This document shows, piece after piece, positions 37,572 through 45,750 of a stretch of 55,190 bases of DNA (its first letter is position 1; the number at the start of each line of letters is the position of its first letter). The notes beneath the pieces were generated by a model, which saw nothing but the letters and a program-made list of their open reading frames with translations, ran no database searches and was not told the DNA's origin. The position numbers and the translations under genes are program-made. Origin of the DNA: Hyphomicrobiaceae bacterium (lineage in GTDB: Bacteria; Pseudomonadota; Alphaproteobacteria; Rhizobiales; Aestuariivirgaceae); the NCBI GenBank assembly GCA_900298995.1, contig OMIC01000027.1, forward strand, positions 1-55,190, written 5' to 3'.

Positions 37572-38363
37572 TCAGTGTATCGGGCCGTTCGGCCTCGTTT
37601 CTTGGGCTCGGCCGCTGACGGCTTCGCCGGTGATCATGCCCACGACCTCGTCGGGGCTGGTCAGTCCTGCCTGCACATCGCCGGCCACGCGGCCCTGCCG
37701 GATGACGACGATGCGGTCGGCCACCTGGAAGGCCTGGCTCATGATGTGTGTGATGACAACGACGCCGATCCCCTGGGCGGCGATGCGCTTGATGAGGGCG
37801 AGTCCGCGCCGGGTCTGCTCGACGCCGAGCGCCGCAAACGGCTCGTCGAGAAGCACCAGCTTTCCGCCCCAGTGGGCGAAGCGATTCAGTTCAATGGCCT
37901 GGCGCTGGCCGCCGGAGAGATACTCGACATTGGTGCGCAGCGACGGGATGCGGGTTCCGGCGTTGCCGAGCGCTTCGGCGACCACCTTCTCCATCTCGCG
38001 TTCCTGCAGCACCGGAATGAGGCCCAGCCATTTCTTCACGATCTCGCGACCCATGAAGAAGTTGCCGACGACATCGACGTTGGTGCAGAGCGAGAGGTCC
38101 TGATAGACGGTTTCGATGCCATGGGCCTTGGCATCGGAGGGTGAGGCGAACAGGCGTTCCTTGCCATCGAACACCATGCGGCCGCCAGAGGGTTTGAGCC
38201 CGCCGGAGATGATCTACACCAGCGTGGACTTGCCCGCGCCATTGTCGCCGAGAAGGGCGACCACCTCGCCCTTGCCCAGCGTGAAGCTGACGCCCCTCAG
38301 CGCTTCGATGGCGCCGAAATTCATGCGGATGTCGTCAAGCTCGAGAAGCGGCGCAAAGCTCAT
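37572..38363 (-). pseudogene. Sugar ABC transporter ATPase, interrupted by an in-frame TAG
   Basis: The frame from ATG 38363 is 264 codons and single-domain (FrcA-like). Codon 50, just after the Walker A motif GDNGAGKSTLV, is TAG (38214-38216), then the frame continues IISGGLKPSGG. The intact FrcA-type paralogue at 53296 has Lys at this position (GKSTLIKAI), so the change looks like AAG to TAG. Downstream, LSGGQ, LVLLDEP and VVITHIM are all intact and no frameshift is seen. If real, the ATPase cannot be made whole and the transporter is dead unless another ATPase substitutes. A sequencing error is the main alternative. Confidence 0.88.
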
Positions 38364-38494
38364 GGCGTCCACCTGCGGGGGACACGGGTCCGGCTGGCCG
38401 GCGGCGGGATGTTCGTCGGGAACGCCATGCTGCATGCTTCCACATCTGTGCGGGGCAGTATCATGCATGGAATCCGGTGCAAATCAAATGGCTC

Positions 38495-39685
38495 TCACGA
38501 TTCAACCAGGGCGCGGCGTATGGCGTCGCCGACGGTCCGGGCCTCGCCCGGCCTGAGGCACATGGGATTGACCGTCACAAGGCCCTGGTCGCGCCCGGCG
38601 GGGTCGAGCACGATGGCCGGATCGCCGGTCTGCAGCCTCAGGCACAGGTCGCGGGCGCTGAGGCGTGCGGGATCCGGCTGGATCACCACGCAGGGCACGG
38701 CGGCGATGTCATCGCCGCCGGTGAGCGTCACGGACAATCCCTGCAGCGCCGCCGCCACCGTCTCGCAATCCGCCAGCCAGCGCGCGTGCCGCGCGGCGTC
38801 TCCCTCGGCGATGAACAGGCGCAGTGCCGTGAGCAGTCCGGCGATCTCTTCCTTGCCTGCCTTGCAGCTCCGCCCGATGCCATGCTGCGGTGCGCCCTTG
38901 AGGCGGCGCTTGTCGATGAGTGTTGCAGGGGGGTCCCACATGTCCCAGAAGACGTCGAGATCGAGGTGCTGGAGCGCAGCGGCCATGACCAGATCCCGCC
39001 TGCCCGCAAGAATGCCGCTGGCCTGCGGCCCGCCGATGGCCTTTCCGCCGGAAAAGGCCACCAGATCCGCGCCCTCGGCGATGAACCGCCGGAGATTGCC
39101 CTGGGGCGGCAGCTGGGCGGCGGCATCCACGATCACCGGGACGCCTCTTGCATGGGCTGCCCGCGCCACCTCGTTCAGCGGCGGCCTTGCCTGCTGATCG
39201 GCGACATAGAAGACGGCCGCCGTGCGCTCGGTGATCGCATCCTCGATCTCCCAGGCTTCGGCATCGCGCACACCGGCGCCTGCATAGCGGTCAGGCAATC
39301 CGACCTCGACGATGGCGAGCCCGGTGGCACGGATCGCGTGGTCATAGAAATTGCGCTGGCTGCGAACCATCACGCACTCATTCTTCATCCCCGACGTGTC
39401 GGGAAGCCGGGCCATCCGCCCCGGATCGAGGCCGGTGATGCAAGCCGCAGCACCGATCAGCAGGCAGGCGGACGCGCCCGAGGCGACATAGCCGGCCTCG
39501 GCGCCTGTCGCCTCGGCGATAATGCGCGAGGCCGCGGCCTGAAGGTCGGCGATGTCGACACAGGCCTGCGAGGCCTCGGTCATGGCGGTTGCCACCTCGG
39601 GCCGCATGATGCCGCCCGAGAGCCGCGTGGCCGGGCCCTTGGCATTGATGAGCGTGCGCACACCCAGTTCGCGATAGACAGTCAC
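38495..39685 (-). CDS. SelA-like / DgaE-like PLP-dependent enzyme
   Basis: A 396-residue fold-type I PLP enzyme related to selenocysteine synthase SelA, with the putative PLP lysine Lys215 in VAFSGGKAIGGPQ. Relatives include D-glucosaminate-6-phosphate ammonia-lyase (DgaE). It is too short, and in the wrong context, for true SelA. It lies in an operon with a sugar ABC transporter and an SDR, so an ammonia-lyase or racemase step on an amino sugar or amino acid is plausible, by inference. Confidence 0.8.
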   Translation of the reverse strand: MTVYRELGVRTLINAKGPATRLSGGIMRPEVATAMTEASQACVDIADLQAAASRIIAEATGAEAGYVASGASACLLIGAAACITGLDPGRMARLPDTSGMKNECVMVRSQRNFYDHAIRATGLAIVEVGLPDRYAGAGVRDAEAWEIEDAITERTAAVFYVADQQARPPLNEVARAAHARGVPVIVDAAAQLPPQGNLRRFIAEGADLVAFSGGKAIGGPQASGILAGRRDLVMAAALQHLDLDVFWDMWDPPATLIDKRRLKGAPQHGIGRSCKAGKEEIAGLLTALRLFIAEGDAARHARWLADCETVAAALQGLSVTLTGGDDIAAVPCVVIQPDPARLSARDLCLRLQTGDPAIVLDPAGRDQGLVTVNPMCLRPGEARTVGDAIRRALVES

Positions 39686-39739
39686 GGCAGAGCCTTCCTT
39701 TCTCGTCTCGTCTGACTGTAGCCTGTCTCGAGGGCCGCG

Positions 39740-40531
39740 TCAGGGCCGATCAAGCCACTCCCGGTGATCGGCAAACTCGGGGCGGAAATAGGCGATGATC
39801 CGGCCCTCGGGCGGGGCGGTCGCGGCCTCGCCCCAGGGCGCCACGCCATGCAGCAGGTGGCGGTGCAGCAGCACCGCCTCGCCGGGTGCCGTCGGAAGGG
39901 CCACCCGCCGGCAGGTGTCGAAGGCCCTGCGCCGTGCGGCCTGATAGGCCTCTGTCACGTCGATCTCGGGCCAGCTTGCCGGGGGATGGCCCCCCAGAAC
40001 CGTACGGAACATGTCCTGCATGATGCGGTGCGAGCCTTCCCATGCAACCAGCGGCGATGCCGTGTCGGACTGCGCCGTCAGCGCGAGGCCCAGCACATAG
40101 GCATGTGGCTCCCTCAGGAAGCGCCGCTTCTCCGGCCCTTCGGCCAGCAGCCCATCGACATGGGCTGCGTCGCGGTTCAGGCGGAAGCGAAAGGCTGCCT
40201 CACTCTCCTCGGGCGAGGGCTGCGGATAGCCCGGATAGCAGACCGAGACCTGCGCCCGGTGCAGGGGCAGGCGGAAGCCGAGATCATCCCGGATCCCCTC
40301 CAGGGCCGCGCCCGCCAGCGGGGGTCCCCCCTCCAGACGTCCGTCGCGATCATTGGGAAGGGCATCAACACCCACGAACCAGGTGCCCCCGCACCGCAGC
40401 CAGTGCGCCCGTGCGGGATCCCGCGCGGCGGCGCTGGCATGGGGCAGGGCGTGGCGGGTCCAGGCCAGGCTGGCGGCATCCGCGCCCACACGAACAAACC
40501 CATCCTTCTGAAATTGCTCGGATAAGTTCAT
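39740..40531 (-). CDS. Phytanoyl-CoA dioxygenase (PhyH)-like Fe(II)/2-oxoglutarate oxygenase
   Basis: The 263-residue protein has the 2-His-1-carboxylate iron triad: His124 and Asp126 in DAAHVDGLL, and His228 in LLHGVAPW. An arginine for 2-oxoglutarate follows at about 244-250. This fits the PhyH superfamily, which hydroxylates small molecules. The ATG at 40531 is preferred to a TTG at 40549. It is the first gene of the minus-strand operon, suggesting that hydroxylation starts or modifies the pathway. The substrate is unknown. Confidence 0.75.
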   Translation of the reverse strand: MNLSEQFQKDGFVRVGADAASLAWTRHALPHASAAARDPARAHWLRCGGTWFVGVDALPNDRDGRLEGGPPLAGAALEGIRDDLGFRLPLHRAQVSVCYPGYPQPSPEESEAAFRFRLNRDAAHVDGLLAEGPEKRRFLREPHAYVLGLALTAQSDTASPLVAWEGSHRIMQDMFRTVLGGHPPASWPEIDVTEAYQAARRRAFDTCRRVALPTAPGEAVLLHRHLLHGVAPWGEAATAPPEGRIIAYFRPEFADHREWLDRP

Positions 40532-40673
40532 TTTCTCAGACAGACTCAATCAATGATTGCATGGTTGGCGCAGAATTGCGGCGGATCAAGCAGCATTCCT
40601 GCCCTCTGCCGCCCATATTTCCAACACCGGAGGCTGCCATAGGGGTGGCCAGTCAGACAACAGGGGCTTGTTC

Positions 40674-41048
40674 ATGAAGATGATCATCGGACGTTTTTTC
40701 CTGGCACTTCTGGTCGCCGCCGTGGTGCCCGTGGCCACAGCCGGGGCGGGAACCCTCGGCAAGACCGAGATCGCGGGCCTGTTCCCGGGTCAGTTCGAGG
40801 CCAAGGTCAAGGGCTATCGCGTATTCTTTTCCGGAGCCCGCAACGGCAGCCTGTCCGGCGAGGCCTATGGCCAGTCGGATGAGGGCCGCTGGTTCATGCG
40901 TGGCACGGCGCTCTGCGTGGTGTGGAACAAATGGACGGACGGCGAGGCGCGCTGCGGCCGGATCAGCCAGCAGGGTGGCTGGTATGTTGCGGTGAACAGC
41001 GAGGGCGAGATGCTGAAGTTCCGTCGTACCGATCTTGCCCAGAAATGA
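40674..41048 (+). CDS. Small secreted protein, unknown function
   Basis: The product is 124 residues with a signal peptide (about residues 1-25) and a compact domain. Two cysteines lie near residues 82 and 96 (CVVW; ARCGRIS). The sequence is rich in Gly, Trp and charged residues and ends KFRRTDLAQK. I do not recognise it with confidence. It is divergent from the PhyH operon and followed by a weak hairpin (CCGGGC/GCCCGG, 41074-41093) before the lipase gene. Confidence 0.6.
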   Translation: MKMIIGRFFLALLVAAVVPVATAGAGTLGKTEIAGLFPGQFEAKVKGYRVFFSGARNGSLSGEAYGQSDEGRWFMRGTALCVVWNKWTDGEARCGRISQQGGWYVAVNSEGEMLKFRRTDLAQK

Positions 41049-41110
41049 TGCATGCCGGTTGACGGCTTCGTGTCCGGGCGTCTAGGTGCCCGGGGAGCGG
41101 AGCGCTTTGC

Positions 41111-42055
41111 ATGGCTGATCAGAACGGACATCGGATGGCAGGTGGTGTGGCGAGGTGCCTGGCCGCGCTCGCCTGTGTGATGCTGTTGTCAGCCTGTGCC
41201 GGAATTCCGCGGCAGGAGGAACTGAGCCTCGGCTCGGACATCGTTTCCCAGAAGGTCGATTTCGCGGCGCTCGAGGTCAATGCCCACCGGGCCGCCGCCG
41301 CCTATCAGCCGCCGGCCAAGATTCGTGCCGCCTATCCCGGCACCGTGCGGGTGGCGACGCCGGGCAAGGAGGATGTGCAGTATTTCATCGACCGCGATGA
41401 CAAGGCCAAGGTGCAATACATCGTGGTGCGGGGCAGCACGGATGAGAAGAACATCATCGAGGGCTTCGAGGCTGGCCTTCGCAAGGACGGCAAGATCCCC
41501 GTTCCGCTGCACATGGGTTTCGACCGCGCAGCACAAGCCATCTGGCTGGATGCCAGGCCCTATCTCAAGACCGACTATCGTACCTATCTCGTCGGCCACT
41601 CGCTGGGAGGCGCGGTCGCGGCCATTCTCGGCATCTATGCCACGGAGAATGGCTATCAGGTGGCCTCCATCGTCACCTATGGCCAGCCGCGCTTCACCAC
41701 CGCCGCCGGCGCCAAGCAGCTGACCTTCCTGCCCCTGCTGCGGGTGGTCGACGGCAATGATCTTGTCCCCATGCTGCCGCCAGGCGCGGTGCGGCCCTAT
41801 GCCCATGTCGGTCCGGAGGTGATCCTCCTCGACGGACCCGACTATGTCTATCTCGACAGCCATGATTCCACGCGCCTGAGCGTCGGGGAGTTCTGGCGCG
41901 ACCTCGATTTTGCTGATCTCAAGGATCACAAGATCGCCGAGTATGAGGCCCGCATCGCCGAGAAGCTCGATGGCGCTCGGCAGGTGGCCTACAACAAGCG
42001 CGAGGGCTATCTGCCGCAGCAGAAGCAGGCGGCCGCCCCGTCCAAGCAGCCCTGA
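41111..42055 (+). CDS. Lipoprotein with class 3 lipase fold
   Basis: The 314-residue protein has a lipobox LSAC with lipidated Cys29, so it is membrane-anchored and exported. The lipase elbow is GHSLGG with nucleophile Ser164. Candidate catalytic Asp residues are 214 and 217 in VDGNDLVP, and histidines follow. This matches alpha/beta-hydrolase class 3 lipases. An internal ATG at codon 9 is an alternative start. The C-terminal 40 residues are Gln/Lys/Pro-rich and probably flexible. Confidence 0.85.
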   Translation: MADQNGHRMAGGVARCLAALACVMLLSACAGIPRQEELSLGSDIVSQKVDFAALEVNAHRAAAAYQPPAKIRAAYPGTVRVATPGKEDVQYFIDRDDKAKVQYIVVRGSTDEKNIIEGFEAGLRKDGKIPVPLHMGFDRAAQAIWLDARPYLKTDYRTYLVGHSLGGAVAAILGIYATENGYQVASIVTYGQPRFTTAAGAKQLTFLPLLRVVDGNDLVPMLPPGAVRPYAHVGPEVILLDGPDYVYLDSHDSTRLSVGEFWRDLDFADLKDHKIAEYEARIAEKLDGARQVAYNKREGYLPQQKQAAAPSKQP

Positions 42056-42086
42056 CGGCCGCCCCCTTTCCGCCACGGGCGTTAAC

Positions 42087-42102
42087 TTAACTTTTCGTTT
42101 AC
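42087..42102. promoter_or_regulatory. CtrA-like half-site pair, near-consensus (site 1)
   Basis: TTAA-N7-TTTAC differs at one base from the alphaproteobacterial CtrA consensus TTAA-N7-TTAAC. It lies in the 113-base gap upstream of the transglutaminase-like peptidase. Confidence 0.35.
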
Positions 42103-42131
42103 GATTGCGGCCGCCCCGCCGCCTTGGCATG

Positions 42132-42147
42132 TTTACCCCATATTAAC
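42132..42147. promoter_or_regulatory. CtrA-like half-site pair, near-consensus (site 2)
   Basis: TTTA-N7-TTAAC again differs at one base from TTAA-N7-TTAAC, with correct spacing. It is 45 bases from site 1 and ends 21 bases before the ATG at 42169. Confidence 0.4.
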
Positions 42148-42168
42148 GATAAGCGTTTGGGGCGTGCG

Positions 42169-42795
42169 ATGTTGCGGATGGGGAAGGGTGTAGCTCTGAT
42201 GCTGGGGTGCCTGATGGCGCTCCTGGCCGGGGTTCCGGGGGCCACAGCGGCCTCCAAGGCCGCTACCTTCGCCCATGAATATGACGACACCCTGCCACCC
42301 ATCGGTTTCGTGGATTACTGCCAGCGCAACCCCGACAGCTGCCTGCCCGCCCATGGCAAGCAGCGCCGCGTGTCCATGACGGACGAGAAATGGCTTCTGG
42401 TGCGCATGGTCAATGCCTTCGTCAATGGCGCCATCGCGCCCGTCACCGACGAGACCCTCTACGGCACCGCCGAATACTGGACACTTCCCACCGATGCGGG
42501 CGACTGCGAGGACGTGGTGCTGCTCAAGAAGAAGATCCTTGAGTCCAAGGGCGTCCCGGCCGAGGCGCTGCGCATCACCGTGGTGCTTGACGAGCATGGC
42601 GAAGGCCATGCCGTGCTGTCGCTCGTCACCAGCCGCGGCGATTTCATCCTCGACAACCGCCGCAACGAGATCCGTGACTGGCAGGCCACCGGCTACACGC
42701 TGCTCAAGCGTCAGTCCGCCCAGGACCCGCGCAAGTGGGTGTCGCTCGAACCCGCGCGCGACGGTCAGGCCATTGGCGGCACGGCCAGCAAGTAA
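42169..42795 (+). CDS. Bacterial transglutaminase-like cysteine peptidase
   Basis: A 208-residue exported protein with a signal peptide (about residues 1-27) and the BTLCP catalytic triad: Cys113 in GDCEDVV, His147 in EGHAVL and Asp162 in DFILDN. The family includes LapG, the periplasmic protease that releases biofilm adhesins. No lapD or adhesin gene is in the window, so the LapG role is only possible. The ATG at 42169 lies just downstream of two CtrA-like motifs. Confidence 0.87.
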   Translation: MLRMGKGVALMLGCLMALLAGVPGATAASKAATFAHEYDDTLPPIGFVDYCQRNPDSCLPAHGKQRRVSMTDEKWLLVRMVNAFVNGAIAPVTDETLYGTAEYWTLPTDAGDCEDVVLLKKKILESKGVPAEALRITVVLDEHGEGHAVLSLVTSRGDFILDNRRNEIRDWQATGYTLLKRQSAQDPRKWVSLEPARDGQAIGGTASK

Positions 42796-42810
42796 CCGGG
42801 GGCTGCTGCC

Positions 42811-43038
42811 ATGCTGACATTTCCATTCCGCCTGGCTTCGCTGATCTTCATTGCGCTGTTCTGCTACAGCCGCCTGGTGCGCCGCATCGTAGCGGCCGTC
42901 GCAGTTTCGACGCTGCTCGTGGCCGCCCAGCACGGCGAGGGGATCCAGGCCTTCGCCGCGCAGTCCGGGCATGGCGCGGTGTTCAAGGCTCTCGCCGCGT
43001 TCGCGAATGGCTGCACGCCTACAGCGTCAGCTTGCTGA
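42811..43038 (+). CDS. Possible small membrane protein
   Basis: A 75-codon frame 15 bases after the peptidase gene. The product would have a hydrophobic N-terminal half with short helices around residues 6-42. It overlaps the end of the convergent LysR gene by 20 bases. It may be spurious; only its position after a GGGGG stretch and its hydrophobic N-terminus support it. Confidence 0.3.
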   Translation: MLTFPFRLASLIFIALFCYSRLVRRIVAAVAVSTLLVAAQHGEGIQAFAAQSGHGAVFKALAAFANGCTPTASAC

Positions 43039-43861
43039 GCACGAAATCCTCAAGTGAATTGATCGCCGGGTCGTCGCCCCGGTGTTTGAGCAGAGAGACA
43101 TGGATGTGCCCGAGGCCTGGCACATCACCCGCCGGAACCGCCGTCAGCGAGGCAGGGATCATGGGGCGGGGCAGGACGGTCAGTCCGAGGCCGGCGCGCA
43201 CGGCCGCCAGGGTTCCCGCATGGCTCGGGCTGGTGAGCGTCTGGCGCCACGGCCGTCCGGCATGCTCCAGAGCCGCCAGGGCCGCCGCGCGGTAGACGCA
43301 GGGTTCCGGCGCCAGAACCAGCGGCAGGGCCCCTCCGGCCTTCGCCAGGCTCGCATCGCCCACCCAGGCAAGGGGCTCGCTGAAGACTTCGGTTCCGTTT
43401 GGAAAGTCCTCCGGCCGGTTCATCTTCACCAGCACGAGATCGAAGTCGCGCGCCCGGAACCGGCGGTAGAGGTTGAGCGTCAGGTCGCATTCGATCGAGA
43501 GCAGGATGCGCGGGTGGCTGCGGGTGAACTCGGCCAGCACGTCCGACAGATAGACGGCGGCAAAGTCCTCTGGCAGGCCGAAGCGCACTTCGCCTTCCAG
43601 TTCCGGCTCGCGAAAACGATCCAGCGCCTCGGCCTGGAGGGCATGGATGCGCCGCGCATAGGACAGGAAGACCTGACCCTCGCCGGTCAGCGCCAACTGC
43701 TTGGCCCGGGTGAACAGTGGCTTGCCCAGATGCGCCTCGAGCTTGGCGATCTGCTGGCTGACCGCCGACTGGCTGCGCCCCACCCGTGCGGCCGCCCGGG
43801 TGAAGGACAGGCTGTCGGCGACCTCGAGAAAGCAGCGCAGGGTGAGTGTATCCAGAGGCAT
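43019..43861 (-). CDS. LysR-type regulator divergent from the SbtA-like permease
   Basis: A 280-residue LysR protein with an N-terminal HTH (RVGRSQSAVSQQIAKLE, about residues 27-43) and a LysR effector domain. It is divergent from the permease operon, with 85 bases between the starts and an inverted repeat in the gap, so it probably controls that operon. By analogy with CbbR/CmpR or CysB a carbon- or sulfur-related effector is possible, but nothing in the sequence decides it. Confidence 0.9.
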   Translation of the reverse strand: MPLDTLTLRCFLEVADSLSFTRAAARVGRSQSAVSQQIAKLEAHLGKPLFTRAKQLALTGEGQVFLSYARRIHALQAEALDRFREPELEGEVRFGLPEDFAAVYLSDVLAEFTRSHPRILLSIECDLTLNLYRRFRARDFDLVLVKMNRPEDFPNGTEVFSEPLAWVGDASLAKAGGALPLVLAPEPCVYRAAALAALEHAGRPWRQTLTSPSHAGTLAAVRAGLGLTVLPRPMIPASLTAVPAGDVPGLGHIHVSLLKHRGDDPAINSLEDFVLSKLTL

Positions 43862-43878
43862 TCGATTTCCTGATTTGA

Positions 43879-43908
43879 AGAATTGAAATAATGCGTTTTT
43901 CTAATTCT
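43879..43908. promoter_or_regulatory. Inverted repeat AGAATT-N18-AATTCT, candidate LysR site
   Basis: Perfect 6-bp arms in the divergent gap. A second dyad, ATTTC-N15-GAAAT (43865-43889), overlaps it. The region is AT-rich compared with its surroundings, as expected for a divergent promoter with a LysR operator. Confidence 0.4.
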
Positions 43909-43946
43909 GGCAATCACTCTATCAGCCCCGCCAAAAGGGGGCCTCC

Positions 43947-44933
43947 ATGGAACTTTTCCAGCTTTTCCTGCAGAATCTGCTGTCACCTGCCATCCTGTTC
44001 TTTGCGCTGGGCATCGCGGCGGGCCTGCTCAAATCCGATCTCGACGTTCCCGAGAGCATCAGCCGCTACCTCTCGATCTATCTGATGATGTCGATCGGCT
44101 TCAAAGGCGGGGCGGCACTGGCTGGTACCGAGGGCGGCATTCTGGCGACCCTGCCACTGCTCATGGCCGGGGCTGCCATGAGTTTCCTGATCCCCTTCCT
44201 GGCCTTCTGGCTGTTGCGCCGCACCACGACACTCGACCCGCCCACCCAGGCCGCAGTGGCTGGCCATTACGGCTCGGGCTCGATCGTCACCTTCGTCACG
44301 GCGGTCAGTTTCCTGCAGCAGGCAGCCATCGGCTATGACGGCTACATCGTCGCGGTGCTGGCACTGATGGAAGCGCCCGCCATCCTCTCCGCCCTCTACA
44401 TCGCCCATCGTGCCGCGCCCGAAACCATTGCCGCCGGCAAGCAGGCCAGCCGCAAGCTGAGCCGCGAGATCTTCACCAATGGCGCCATCCTGCTGCTGTT
44501 TGGCAGCTTCATCATCGGCTTTGCCTCCGGCGCGCCGGGCCTCGCCAAGCTTGAAGGTTTCCTGGTCACACCCTTCCAGGGCATTCTCGCGCTGTTCCTG
44601 CTCGACATGGGTCTGCTGGTCGCGCGGCAATTCCATCACATGAAGGACTTCACCCTGCCGCTCGCCGCCTTCGGCCTCTACATGCCGCTCCTCGGCGCCA
44701 CTGCCGGCCTCGGTGTTGCAGCTGCACTCGATACGGGGGTCGGCACGGGCGCGTTGTTCATGGTGCTGTGCGCCAGCGCCTCCTACATCGCCGTTCCTGC
44801 CGCCATGCGGCTTGCCCTGCCGCAGGCACGACCGGCGATCTATCTGCCACTGTCGCTGGCCATCACCTTTCCCTTCAACATCGTGGCGGGCATTCCGCTC
44901 TATGTGCTGGCCGCGGAGCACGTGCTTGGCTGA
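43947..44933 (+). CDS. SbtA-like sodium-dependent bicarbonate transport family permease
   Basis: A 328-residue membrane protein with about ten hydrophobic segments in two inverted halves. The conserved stretch GHYGSGSIVTFVTA in the first half is typical of the SbtA (DUF897) family. Cyanobacterial SbtA imports bicarbonate with sodium and is regulated by the PII-like SbtB. No sbtB is nearby. Here it is followed by DUF6671 and cysD in overlapping order, which suggests another anion, possibly sulfate, by inference. Confidence 0.87.
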   Translation: MELFQLFLQNLLSPAILFFALGIAAGLLKSDLDVPESISRYLSIYLMMSIGFKGGAALAGTEGGILATLPLLMAGAAMSFLIPFLAFWLLRRTTTLDPPTQAAVAGHYGSGSIVTFVTAVSFLQQAAIGYDGYIVAVLALMEAPAILSALYIAHRAAPETIAAGKQASRKLSREIFTNGAILLLFGSFIIGFASGAPGLAKLEGFLVTPFQGILALFLLDMGLLVARQFHHMKDFTLPLAAFGLYMPLLGATAGLGVAAALDTGVGTGALFMVLCASASYIAVPAAMRLALPQARPAIYLPLSLAITFPFNIVAGIPLYVLAAEHVLG

Positions 44934-45750
44934 GACCTACCATGCCTGCACCGCCGTCCTCGCCACGCGGCACGGCAAGCAAGCGGTCATCGGGCCGCCG
45001 CTGTCGGCACATGCAGGCCTTCGCCTGGTGGTTCCTGAAGACCTCGACACCGACAGCCTCGGCACCTTCACCGGCGAGGTGCCGCGCGTCGCTCCGATGC
45101 GCGACACGGCACGCCGCAAGGCCCTGATGGGAATGGCAGCCGCTGGCCTGCCGCTGGGTGTTGCCAGCGAAGGAAGCTTCGGACCGCATCCGTCGATCCC
45201 CTTCCTTGCCGCCGCGCATGAACTGCTCATCTTCATCGATGCCGTGCGCGGCCTTGAGATCGTCGAGGAGCGCCTCTCGCCGGAGACCAACTTCGCCGCC
45301 ATCGACCTTGCGCCCGACGCCGACGTGGACGGCTTCCTGGCGCAGGCCGGCTTTCCCGACCACGCCCTGATCCTGCGGTCGGACGCAGGCCTGGTCAAAG
45401 CCATCACCAGTCGCACCATGCTCGATGCGGCCCTGCGCATGGCGCGGGGTCCTGCCCGGCTCGAGACCGACATGCGCGCCCACCTCAACCCCACGAGACG
45501 CGGTGAAATCGGAAAGCTGGCCGAGAAACTCGCCCGGCGGCTGGCAACCCCGTGCCCAGCCTGCGCGGCGCCGGGCTTTGGCGCCGTGCGCGCCGAACGC
45601 GGGCTGCCCTGTTCAGATTGTGGAGCAGCCACACAATTCATCAGTTTACTGATCAATGGCTGTTCCCTTTGCGGACACGAAGTGTCGCTTCCCCGTCCGG
45701 ACGGTCAGTTTTTCGCAACCCCCGCCCAATGCCCGGAGTGCAACCCATGA
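44926..45750 (+). CDS. DUF6671-like zinc-ribbon protein
   Basis: The product is 274 residues from a TTG at 44926, overlapping the permease stop by 8 bases. The N-terminal 200 residues form an alpha/beta domain with [14 protein letters not shown] near the start and [10 protein letters not shown] in the middle. The C-terminal 60 residues hold CPAC, CSDC, CSLCGHE and CPEC, so probably two zinc ribbons. I recall this as DUF6671, of unknown function. Tight coupling to the permease and cysD suggests a regulator or partner of one of them. Confidence 0.7.
   Translation: MAETYHACTAVLATRHGKQAVIGPPLSAHAGLRLVVPEDLDTDSLGTFTGEVPRVAPMRDTARRKALMGMAAAGLPLGVASEGSFGPHPSIPFLAAAHELLIFIDAVRGLEIVEERLSPETNFAAIDLAPDADVDGFLAQAGFPDHALILRSDAGLVKAITSRTMLDAALRMARGPARLETDMRAHLNPTRRGEIGKLAEKLARRLATPCPACAAPGFGAVRAERGLPCSDCGAATQFISLLINGCSLCGHEVSLPRPDGQFFATPAQCPECNP

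Noticed and set aside
12715-38216. Reassignment of TAG to a sense codon
   Set aside because: TAG terminates the SDR at 12715-12717 and surA at 22548-22550, and the two internal TAGs probably replace different residues.
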